Below are positions 34,801 through 47,700 of a DNA stretch of 64,000 nt, piece after piece. The translations under genes were made by a program, and so were the position numbers. The stretch lies in contig OU452229.1 of assembly GCA_911728455.2 (NCBI GenBank), forward strand, positions 5,139,574-5,203,573, in the 5' to 3' direction. The number at the start of each line of letters is the position of its first letter. Position 1 is the stretch's first letter. The DNA comes from Marthasterias glacialis (taxonomy: Eukaryota; Echinodermata; Asteroidea; Forcipulatida; Asteriidae). The notes under the pieces are model-generated. The model worked only from the letters and a program-made list of their open reading frames with translations. It was not told the DNA's origin and ran no database searches.

Positions 34801-37800
34801 TTGCTGTATTAGCGTGTGACAAAAACAATGACTACATGTTTATACAAAGAAATCTTTGGTAAACTGTACATTTATTTGGTTTATGTACTTCTGTTCACCT
34901 GCAAAAGATGTCCCAGTACTTTTCTTAATAACAAGTATGAGTTTCTGTTGTTGAAAAATTTAATTTACATTTTTTCAGTGCAGCTTTTTAGTTTAATTGC
35001 AGTGCATCTGTGTTAAAGCACATAGCCTATTAATTTAGATATTATTTTTTATTTGTAAAAATCACACTCTGAATGAGATTGGTTTTTTGTTTCTACTTTC
35101 AACACAAGAAAGGCCTTAGATGAATGTTTACTTGGGAATTATTCTATAACAATCCAAAGAATTCCTGTGTAACTGCTGAAGTGTGTCTCTTCCATTCTCG
35201 TTGCAGATTATCTTTAACATGCATGCTGTCAGTGTTTCAGGTCTGTTTTAGAGCAACGGTTAAATGATGTTTTTACTGATGTTTTCTCACTGTAGGGAGT
35301 GTCCCATCCATGCCCATGGGACTACGAGTCGTTGTTACTTCTCCGTATAGTGCAGTGGCATCCTGGGTTGACCAAGATTACATTGGTCAAACCATCCCAG
35401 AGGGACGGAATTATACCGTGAGATATAGAACCAACTACCCCTCAAACAAGTAAGTGAAAGGAATCTTTCAATTACAAGCAAACGATGAACACGGGTGCAG
35501 ATGTCAGTACCATGGACTGCCAGGTTGCCCGTCGGTACCACGGACTGCCTGGTTGCCTGACTGTACCACGGACTGCCTGGTTGTCTGTCTGTACCATGGA
35601 CTGCCTGGTTGTCTGTCTGTACCATGGACTGCCAGGTTGCCCGTCGGTACCACGGACTGCCTGGTTGCCTGACTGTACCACGGACTGCCTGGTTGTCTGT
35701 CTGTACCATGGACTGCCAGGTTGCCCGTCGGTACCACGGACTGCCTGGTTGCCTGACTGTACCACGGACTGCCTGGTTGCCTGTCTGTACCATGGACTGC
35801 CTGGTTGCCTGACTGTACCATTGACTGCCAGGTTGTCCGTCGGTACCACGGACTGCCTGGTTGCCTGACTTTACCATGGACTGCCTGGTTGTCTGTCTGT
35901 ACCATGGACTGCCTGGTTGTCTGTCGGTACCATGGACTGCCTGGTTGTCTGTCTGTACCATGGACTGCCTGGTTGCCCGTCGGTACCACGGACTGCCTGG
36001 TTGCCTGACTGTACCATGGACGGCCTGGTTGCCTGTCTGTACCATGGACTGCCTGGTTGCCCATCGGTACCATGGACTGCCTGGTTGCCCGTCTGTACCA
36101 TGGACGGCCTGGTTGCCTGTCTGTACCATGGACTGCCTGGTTGGCTGTCAGTACCATGGACTGCCTGGTTGTCTGTCTGCACCATGGACTGCCTGGTAGC
36201 CTCTCTGTACCATGGACTACTGCCTGGTTGCCTGTCTGTACCATGGACTGCCTGGTTGGCTGTCAGTACCATGGACTGCCTGGTTGCCTGTCTGCACCTT
36301 GGACTGCCTAGTTGGCTGTCAGTACTGTGGACTGCCAGGTTGCTCGTCAGTACCATGGACTGACTGGTTGGTGACTGGTGGAGGACTCACACTTGACTCT
36401 GACTGTCTGGCACAGTTTCCTTGCCATACATACACACAAATATCAGGCACAAGGTTCAAGTGTTTGATTGTGTAGTTGGAAGTTTAGTATGTTGTCCCAA
36501 AAGCTATCCAATATTATGCTCATTTAGGTTTTAAGGATTGTTAAGTAGCTGTTTGGATTTGCCTTCTTCTAAACATGGAACCAAACGGTAATTCAACTTG
36601 TTGTCTTTATGGACAGATATATGTTCATTAACTCATCGGACCTGTCCGTCGTCATTGATAACCTGAATCCCTACACGGAGTACCAGTTTGAAGTCAAAGC
36701 GTCTGATGATGGAGGTGGTCATAGCTCTTACGGCCTTGTGACAACTAACAAGACTTTTGAGGCTGGTAGGTAGTCTTCTTGTTTTTTTCTGTAGAATTTC
36801 TTGATGTTTCTGTCTTGTTAATTTCAGTCACATGTCGTTGTTATAAATGTAGAAGATTTAACACTACAGGCATTTTAAGTTCAGCATTACAATAGCTAAC
36901 CTTAGAAACAAGATTACTTTTGAAAGATGGAACAAGGAAATATCAAAATCTACAGTCCCTTTCTCTCTAGACAAATATCTAGGGAAAGTCCTGGGAAAAT
37001 TTGGTGAACCCGTTTCGTGCGTGAATTGCTAACCCTGTCAGACTCCCAAGAAGTAGCCACCACTTTCTGGGAAATACCTACCCCTGCTTGGGAGTAGGGT
37101 TAACATGCGAGATAACCACAGGGTGTTCATTCTTCTCAGAAAATTTCCACTGAGTATGAAATGAACACGGGGTGGCGGTTGGATTAGAACTCCCCAGGAC
37201 TTTCGTGGGGGTTTTATTATGGGTGGTGTGTGCATAAAGCGTTTGCCTCTCACCAATGTGTCCCGGGTTCGATTCCCAGCTAGTGTCCTATGTGAGTAGA
37301 GTTGTGCGATGGTTCTCTCCTGTGCCACAAGGTTTTTTTTTGTCCAGGCCATCTGGTTTTCCTCCCGGAAAAAAACAAACACTTTCAATCTCAGGCTGTG
37401 CTCTGTGGTCATATATGGGTTGATGTGGCTGGCTGCCGAAGGCGCCCTTGAATGCCTGCAGCTCAAACACGTTGTAGCCGCATCCTTCGCAATTTAGCTT
37501 CTCAGCTGCCAGTAAGGACGATTAGCCTCCCAAATTATTATTATTAATATTATAAACTGCAATTTGATCCAGTTATGTTAAAAAGACTTGCATAAAATAG
37601 GTATTATGGTCTTAGTATGTATTCTCATTGTCTAGTTAGAGATCTTTCACACACACAAATTGCCACACAGTAACATTCCCCTAATTGACTTGGTACATTG
37701 CCTGCAAACATTCGTTCTATAAACAGACAATTTAATACTTCTCAAAGTAAACTGTGTTGAATGTTGACCTCACTTGCACTTGATTGTAATCTTTCTACAG

Positions 37801-38630
37801 CTCCTGGTTCCCCGCCAAGGTCTCTGACAGTGGTTCAAGTGGAAAATTCATCGACTGCATTAGGACTGAATTGGCAACCGCCTAAAAACCCTAATGGGCA
37901 AATAACAGGTTGGAAACCTCTCTCTTTTTTTGTGTCAAAATAACATTGAAAAAAAAATGGTGACAATAATTCATGTGCTGACTATTTTGGTTGACATTGA
38001 TATTGTTTTTTGAATTTATATTTATAAAATGTTTTTTGTCTGTGTTTGTGGAAAAGTAACTGTATTTTCATTTTTTGTAGAAAAGTAATTGTATTTTCAT
38101 AGTGTATTTGTAACTACACAATTTGTTGTCTGCTGGTGTAGAATCTACACACGAACACTTCTATTTCCCGTGGCATTACTGCCTGGGTCATTTATTCATT
38201 TTGATAATCTGATAATCACAGTTTCTTGTTAGTTCATACAGAGCAAATATACATTACAGTCCTGTTATCATGAGGTGTCCTTCATGCTTATTTTATCGAT
38301 TATATTTTATTTCACTTCACACTGGCAAGTCAATAAAAGACATCACACAAAAAGATTGTATGACTGGCAAATAAAGATATGGAAAAAAGAGATATTCCCT
38401 GCGGACATCATCAAAACTTCACCAAATGTGAACATTTTCACGAAGAGACTGAAAAAGCATTTGTACTGTAAAGCGTTTTCTTTAATATATAAGTTGTTTA
38501 TATTGATTGATTGATGATTGATTGATTGATTGATTAATTGATTGATTTATTGATTTATTAATAGTTTTATTGATTGATTGATTGATGATTGATTGATTGA
38601 CAGATTGATTGATTGATTGATTGATTGACA

Positions 38631-38726
<96 letters not shown>

Positions 38727-41700
38727 TATGGATTTATTTATGGATTTATTTATTTGTGGATTTATTTATGGATTTATGGATTTATGGATTCACATATTGA
38801 TTCATTATAGGATATACAATCTACTACTCCACGACAAACTCAGATGATGATTCTGATTGGATCGCTGACTACATCATGGGAGAAGACCTGACTAAGACGA
38901 TTCACCAGTTGACGTCAGACACGATGTACTACTTTAAGATCCGAGCGCACACTAGCAAAGGAGAGGGACCAACATCAGATGTTGTGTCTGCATCAACACC
39001 CACAGGTAATGCATGCTCAGTATTATGGTGCAAGTCAGTGTGATACAGTTCTGGACCTAATTTGATGGCACTGCTTATCGCAGAATTCTTCGCATACGGC
39101 CCATACAATTGCGCACTTTAAAGGGCTTTATACGTGCCGATTTTTGTGGTGAGGAGGACGGTGAAATTGAGCCCTGATGGTACAACGCCGTTAAAGGTGC
39201 ATCGCCCGAAAGACCCCAAAAATTCGGAAAGTTCTCTCAGAACGAATTTTGACATATGATGATATTTCAAAATGAAAAAAAAAATTTGAGAACTTTTCCC
39301 ATGTGCTGTACAATGCATGAAACACTTGCAAAATGCAAATTCTTTTGTACATTGCTGCTGGTGACGCGAGATAATGTCGGGAGTCCCGACACCTCAATTG
39401 TATCTTTTAAACTAACTATCACTAATCGGTGACCCTTCGATGAATCATTCAGTGTCTCAAATTAAAGTTTCCATCTTCCAGGGCCCAATTTCATAAAGCT
39501 GCATTAGCAGAAAAAAGTCGCTAAGCTAAACAAAACTAGGCTTACCAGAATATGTTTACCAGCCACAATACCATTCCACATGTATTATCTGTGACTGGTA
39601 TCCTGCTCAGTTTTGCTTGGCAGAAACTTGTTAAGCACCATTTGCTGCTTAAGCAAATTGGGCCCCGGGCTACAGGAAAACAGCTATCTAATATTTAGAT
39701 AAAATTTTTACCTGCTTAATCAAAAATTACCTGCTTAATCAAAAATGAACAGGAAACCAGTCCAAACCAATGTACATCACAGGATGGTTTGGACGGTAAC
39801 CAATTTCTTCTGAGCAAGACTTTTTTTCTGATTAGTCGATGAGTATGTTAAGCAACTTCGTGAAGTCTGGAGAATGGGAGTAATTTATTTATTAGACAAC
39901 CTCACGTATTTTTTTTTTTAGAAGAAACACAGTGTAAAGTAAGGAAGAGAAACTTCATAAAAATAGGTCATCAGAAGTCTGAAAATACTCAATGTTTCCT
40001 TTTTCTAAAACTTGCCCAGGTGGAAGCTTTTTTGTTTTTCAGGATGACTTCTTTTTAACCAGTTCTTGCTGTGAATCTTCCAACCTGAAGGGATTAATTG
40101 TCGGAATTACCAGAACCATTTTTCTTTGAGAGTACCACTGGCACAAAGAAACCTTGACTTGCTAGGCCAATAAAACAAAGGTAGTTTTTGAAATCATGGC
40201 CGGAATTTTGGTTCGCTCTGATTCACCTCCATTGTGCCAAAATACAATGAATGAACAATGGTGGAAGCCTCTCGTTGTCTCATAATCCTCTCCTGGAACA
40301 AAAGAACAGAGGTCTGGAATCAAGGATAATAACCCCACACAACGGGCGAAAATCGGTAAAATATTTAGCACCATCTGTCCTGTGTGATGTGACATGAAGA
40401 GTAAGAGTATGCACTTATGGTATGCTGATAAGTGCATACTCTGTGCACACTCCAAAACAAAATGTTTAGGCAACCTTTGTTACGGTATTCCAATTTTACA
40501 CAATGGCTTGTTGACACAAGCTCTGTTTGCTAGCTCGGACAATATTTGCGTGCGTACAAAAACATATTCTTTCAAAGGTTTCATTTTTTTTTTAGTTCAA
40601 AAATTGTAACTGTGAGTTGATGGTAATTAATTGAATGTGATTACCAGAGAAAAATGCAGTCTTAGCTTGTTGGTCTGACTTTGATATTTTAAATTATAAT
40701 TTGACATTATTTGAGATTGTTTTCTGAATGAGTAAAAAGAAAAACCACTTTTGTTATGTTAATCATCATTCCTATCACACATCATGATCGTTTGTTTAGT
40801 TGTTTTTTTCATTTTGTGGCTTGTTTTTATTATTTTTTTTATTATTCAAGTTTTGTTAATTTATTCTTGAATTGTGTTTTATTTCCTTGTGTTTTCATTC
40901 CATTATCCCACCACCACACCACACCACACTGCGTGCACTTCCATTCTGCTTTATAGCTATCATCGTGCCACCTATACCACCAAATCCAGGTAAGAACTCG
41001 GCCATCTTTCTGTTTTCAAGAACCATCACAAAGAAATTTGAAAGAAACAGGGGCGCGCTCTTTTGGCATGAATGTTGCAGATGTCCGCAACCGTTTGCAA
41101 ATACTTTCAGGTGGAGCGAGTTGTGCAACGCCAACGTTAATAAAAATAATAATAATAATAATAATACGTAGTTTATCACATCCGATGGGTGTCTCAAAAG
41201 TGCTCAGTATTTTGTCCTGCAAGGTATGCGGAGTTACGTTTTCGAAGTATGAGATCTTGTTCCTTTACATAGCACCGTGTAACAATTTTACAATGTGGGT
41301 GGCGCAATCTCCAGGCGATCAAACCAGGAACACCGGGGTGAACCCCTTCTCTCTGCGATAAGTGGACTGGGTTCTCTTATGTGCATTACACAACACGCCG
41401 AACCTACGGCTTTATGTCTCATCCGAAGGATGCAGCAATACTGGTTAAAAAGTGTCTAGCTCTTCCAGGTTTCAAAATACCATTTTTTCATTGTTCTGTT
41501 CAGCACAATTTGTCAAAAATTCAGACCATCATTTCAAAAGTTCGGAAGAAAATCTTTGACTTGTGAGTGGTGATGAGATGAAACAGTTGGATAATAATGT
41601 GGCCATGTTCGAATTGGCGGCTACGGCTATGGCTAGATCGCTGCATCATCATGCGTGGAAGTATAGGACAGCCTTAGCCATAGCCACTAATTCGGATACG

Positions 41701-44700
41701 GCATATCATCTGAAGTAGTTTCCCATGAAGACGATCAGAGAATACTGATCGAAATGCAAGTTGTTGTACCATCGGTTCTTTTCAGAACCACACCAACTCA
41801 TTAAAGATAATTACATGGTGTCTCTGCAAAACTTACTAGATTGAAGTAGTATTCTTTGTTGCGAAGCATTTGGGGCCACAATGTAGGGACTAGCGCAGCA
41901 TGCCACAGCAGTATCAGTTTGTGTCTTGAGGAATTGCTCTGAATAGGTGATATCTCCGAGTTTTATAGTGTGCAGGCTTTATGAGATTATATTTCACATT
42001 TTTTTTTTTAGGAAGGCAGTTAAATTTTCTGAAAAGAAGTATGATATGATTATTTTAACTTTTGTCTGACCTTACTTGCCTTGGCATAATGTAGCTGTGG
42101 AAATCAACCCCAGCGATGATGAGAAAAAAGGTGCTCAAATTTAAAGCCATTTCCCCAAACTCTCCTGACAGTCATGTTCCCTTGCATGCTCTATTCCTTT
42201 TTGATATTTTCCCCAAAACTTATGTTCCAGAAAGTCATGTGCATGATGTTCATCTGTGAAACTGAATCAGTTTCCCATTTCTCCTGTTTTCTGATTGGTT
42301 GTTTGTAAAAAAAAAATAATAATTCTCTGATCCAAATATGTATAAGTATGTAAAAACACATTTTGTAGTAATTATTTGTTGACTCATTTTTTTTTGGTTT
42401 AAATTTCCCGATATCACCATGTTTATCATCCTTGTCATAAATTTGTTGTTCACCTCTAGTACAGTGCTATCAGGTTGTTTTGTTCCCATGTAAAACCTAA
42501 AATACTAAAGTTTCCATTCAACTCTGTGATTGTCTGTTAATTTTAGACAAAAAAGTTTGATGTTGAATAAAGATGTTCAACTTCTTTTCAATAATAAATA
42601 TATCTAAGCATCTTTTTCTTTCCAGCACCTTTATTTGCTAAGGAAAGTTCTTCAACTTTTATCAAAATAAGTACTCACAAACTGCCATCTTTGACGTATT
42701 TGCATCTGTTAAATATCAGCCTTATGCATCCTTTCTCAGTTGTTGACTTTCACTTTGGTTCAATTTTATTATTTCCCTGAAACTTCTTACTCTTTCTATT
42801 TAAAATAATCACATAATGTGTCACTCTTTTGAAGTTTCAAAGTTTGTTTATACAAATTTCCATATTTGACAACATGATTGTTGATAAGTATGATTCATAT
42901 TTTGTTTTTTAAGTGTTATTCTTGAATTCTTTGTTTTTAACAGTACCATCTTCAGGACCGCCTCTTGCTGCTGCGGGTGCAATGGGATTTCCTTGGTGGT
43001 TATGGCTCCTCATCATCTTAGCCATCCTCTTCATTATCATCTTAGCTGTTCTCCTCTTACTGTGCTTCATGTGTGGTTGCTGCGCTTGCTGTGCTCGCTG
43101 CTGTCCGTGCTGTGCGGCCTTCTGCGACGACATCTGCGGCTGCTGTGCTCCGATCTGTGGACCGTTAGCAGCCTGCTTTGCCGGTTGCTGTCCTTGCTGT
43201 TGCGAGGACGAAGATGCTTGTGCAAAGTGCTGGTTGAAGTTCTGCTGTGGGGCATCGGCGTGTGTCTGCTGTGGATCTGCATACAGGGAGAGAAAGAAAG
43301 CCAAGGGGTCAGCGTAAGTTTTTTCTGCCTATTTGATCTTTGCCAATGAAATGAAGATACTATCTTTGGTTTTAACCACACACTGATTTGTGATAAATTG
43401 TAATGTAAAAAATTGATTAATTACTTGCTTTGTATAATGTATTGTATTTGTTGAGTCAGTATGAAATAAATGTTTCAGTCAATCAATCAATAAGGACTGT
43501 ATACGCAGTGCTTACCGGGTCCTGTGGAAACAGGTCCACAGGCTTGGATGGGATTCGAACCCATGATCCCCGCATTCTAGAGCAGATGTCTCAACCACTA
43601 GACCACAGAGCATGTCCAATGACGAGAGGGCACGATGAGGATAATTAGAAAGAAGAATGTTTTATTTTTTGTCTCTGAAAAATGTATAACAAATTAACTT
43701 ACTTTGACCACATTATCTCAAATGTGTATTGCATAAAACTCCCCAAGTTTTTTTTGTTATTCAATGTTGACACAAAGTTCCTTCCGTTTCGTTTTGATTG
43801 AATTGATTTTCACTGGTAACTTCACCTGTGTACTTCTTCTACAGCAACCTGACCGGTTACCACGCAGTGTCCCAGAATGGCAAAGCAGTGGGAAGTACAC
43901 CGGCGCCTCCTGATCTGTGGATCAACCATGAAGGAGTCGAGATGAAAGTCGACGGCAAGAAGACGGGAATGACCCTCTCTCCGATCAATGCCAAGTCCAG
44001 CGAGAGAGAAATGTTGAACCAAGGAAAAGGCGTAGATCAGCAGCGAGGTATGATGCCCCCTTGTGACCCAATTCACCTGACGTCATCAGCACAGTAGCTC
44101 TTGGTTGTGCCATTTTTGGAGTCAGTTTCCCTATGTGTTGTACACATTTTAGGCATTTTTTAGGTATATTTTTTTAAGCAATTCGCCATCACAAGGCCCA
44201 AAGGCCAGTCGAGGTGTGGGCTACTTTTTGAAAGGGATAGAAACCTTCCCCAATGCGCAGAAACAAGACATGGTGAGATATAAAGGCAAGTCTCTTCACA
44301 GCACAGCTAAGAACAGGGAGGGGTAAATGAATCCGTTGCGAGACAAACATAACTGCCTCTTTTCTTATTTGAAGCAATTATCGTAAAGTTTCTTTGCTCA
44401 AGGAGGCAAGTGTCATGACCGGGACTCGAACCCACATCCCGCTGACTCAGCCACTAGAACCTTGAGCCCAATGCATTAAACCTCTCGGCCACGACACAAG
44501 CTCGAAAAATCGTTACGTGCATTTTGACTCGCCGAATGGCGGACCGTGGGCATACTGTAGCCGTGTGTGACGTCAATGCAGGGGGTCAGTACGCGCGCTA
44601 TAAGCACGCGCACGCTTGTTTACACTTTCCTATAGGATTTTATCGTGTCGGACTATCGGTGGCGAAGCCAAGGCTGTGATTGGTCAACACATAAAGGGGC

Positions 44701-47700
44701 GAGGTTAATGGATCGGTCTTTTACATTAAGCATGTTAGGTGTAGCATGATTTTCATTAATATTCCAACAATTGTACGTTGTAACTTGAGGAATATTTGTT
44801 TATATTTTGTTCTACAGAAGGCACCCAAGAGACGTCTTTCACCCAGTCTGCCGTGCAGAACCAACAAGGTAAGATTCAAGTAGATAGTGATACGTAACTT
44901 CCAGCTGTTTTACTTAGATGTTAAAGTTAATGTGGCATTTTAAACATGGCTCAAAGTTTGACTTGTGGTGAAAGCTGTATTTACGGATCCAATCTGTAAA
45001 AACACTTGGGTAAAAAGTGGATTGTATAATCTGTCTTTTTAGTGTACTTGTAAGAAACAGTCACCTTGAGAACTGACCGATCTTGATAGCAGGATATGCA
45101 TTTGATAATGTGATTTCTTACCACACAGGTTCTTCATCTTTGAATTAATTCTGTTTTTTTAAGTTAACAATCACCTGAAACTTATTTTATATAACGAGGG
45201 CATTTTGGATCCAATTTGAAAACAGAGCAACACAATTCATCGGGAGGGTTGGCTAACGGTCATGCATCGACACTAATGACCACCAGTACATTAGGAAGAG
45301 GGTCAAAAGGTGAGACAAGACGGTCGCCCTGGCTAGCTGGAGTTACAAATAGAGGCAATAGTTGCTTCAGCATAGCTACAGTAGAAAGCTGAACAAATGA
45401 TATATTGGATAGTGCTGGCAGTAGTGGTCGGATGCAACGATAAAATAAGTCCACCGTTAGAAAGTGCAATGGATACAGACTAAGGCTACATTACATGGCT
45501 CAGCTGATAGTTAAGGGCCGTTCCGAATTGGCGGCTGCAGCTGCGGCTGTTGCTAAGGGCTGCACATGCTTCAACGCATATGTACTGGCTGATCCAGCTG
45601 CAGTCTCTTATTCTGAAACGGCCTTCGTCGAGTGTCATAGCAGAAGTTAATACATTTTCCTTGGTGTAGTTACAAGGAGTAACAACAACTGCGTGTACAC
45701 CCCCCAAAAATAACAAACAAACAAAAAATAACCAAAAAAAACCCCCAAAAAACCCTATTTGCTCATCCAGCGAGCAAGCTAAAGTGTTCATTTTTTTTAC
45801 TGCTTTAAGCAGGAAATGTGAAATGCTTTAGCTGAGCCATAGAAATTGGTCCTAGTTACGTTGGATATAATTGTCTTCTCATGAAGGAAGATGTTAAGAT
45901 ATCAGATCTGGGCTTGACTTCACACCGAACACTAAGAATAGATTCATCTTAGGATGGGTTGTCAATATCACCAAAGTGATTTGTATTGTGACATCACACT
46001 TTGCGTCAGCAATTAAGATTTGACACACTTCTTAAGAGCGACGTCTTAAGAGCAATCTTAGCTCGTCTTAAAATCTGGCCTCAGGCTTTTTTATTGGGCA
46101 GATATATGCCGCTACTAACAAAGCACCTTTTTCTCTGCAGGATGATGTCATCTTTAGGTGTTTACCAATCACTCTTCCAGTTTTTACAAAAATGTATGCA
46201 CTGTGTTTTGTTTTCAGGTTCAAGAGTCTCTGGAAATTATAGAAATAATAATAATACTAATATACAGTTATTATATAGCAATTTAATACACCTGAAGGAC
46301 GTCTGAAATGGCTCATTGTTGTTTACAGCAGGTATGAGAAGCTATGTTGGAATTGCAAAACCAATTTATGAAACACCTTGTAAGGGTTTGCAAGGTGATG
46401 TGGCACAATCTGCAGCCACTGCCAGAAACACTGGGGCAAACCTCTTCTCTTCACGATAAGTGTACTGGGTTCTTTTACGTGCATTACACATCATGGCTTT
46501 TATGTCCCATCCGAAGGACGAAGCAGTTCTGGTCAAGTGTCAATTATTACACAAGTGCCATGACCGGGACCCCCAAACCCACACTCATGACAACACCAGA
46601 ACTTGAGTCCAGGTCTCTAGAGCGCTTGGCAATGACACTCCACACTCTCTGAAGTGACTGTTTGTTTTTTCTTTTACCTCCACCATAAGCAGCCATTTTA
46701 GATTTGTCAGTGTGAACCACAAATGATCCTCAATCAGACACTGTTCAGCAACATAACTCAATGTGTTCATTTTTTATCTATGTCGGCAATTGAAATAACT
46801 CTAACCATCCCCAAAATGCTAATATTGTACATTCGTCAGCAACCAAAGCCTCAATGCAAAGAGTATGCACTCAGACATGCAGTCAATATTACAATGCTCA
46901 ATAACGCTTTGCAAAATTCCCCACGGATCTGTGGGAGTTAAGAGCTGTAGAAATCAAAGCTTTTTACGTAGAGGTATGGATAGGATTTGTTTTATGGGGG
47001 ATTCTGTCTGCATAGCAGGGTTCTTGGTGAATACTAAAGATGTATCAATCGTATACTGTTACCAGGCAGACTGAAAGTGATACCCCAATTGACATCCTCG
47101 ATGTAGAGTCTGTAGTCGGAGCATGCCAAAACATGTATTCACGAATCAACCCTTGAAATACACAACACAAAGAGTTAATGGTTGATTGATTTCATTGTCT
47201 GAACATTCTGAAATTGGAAGGGTCTGCAGTCTTGACGTTAACTTCACAATTTGGTTTTTTTTCTTTAACAGATGTACACTTTATGTAAATGTGGAATCTT
47301 GTAAACTAATGCATATTATTCGTTCAGATAGTCCGATAATTCAGATTTTCAGTAATGTTGGACAAGGTTTCGGAAGGTAGTGTATTTTCACAGATATCTT
47401 ATGTTGCACGTTGTCATGGTTATCAGTCAGTGAGGTCCTTCATAATCAAACTACATTTTCATTTTGATTTGTTCTTTCTTTTTTGTTTCCTTTTTTTTTT
47501 TTTTTTTAACTAATTCACAAGTGATTTGTTCCATGTCTCCAGTCGAGTCGAATTCTGTTTCCAAGTTTCTTTTGGCGTTTTTGTTAAGAGTATGTCAATC
47601 TTCCCCCAGCCTGCCTGCTTTATTTTATTTTAATGCTGCATGATTGATATTAACATTGGAAGCACTTGACACACACCTGCATTGATTGTAAACTGTCCCA

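Noticed and set aside
35335-36363. Long open frames on both strands across the FN5 intron
   Set aside because: They are produced by the 28-bp minisatellite, whose length lets several frames stay open; content is only the repeat, and no splice or start context supports a gene.
42909-43381. Minus-strand and +2-frame open frames over the transmembrane exon
   Set aside because: They are shadows of the Cys-rich coding strand, whose TGC/TGT codons are open in other frames. The + frame alone gives a TM span and joins P1 in phase.
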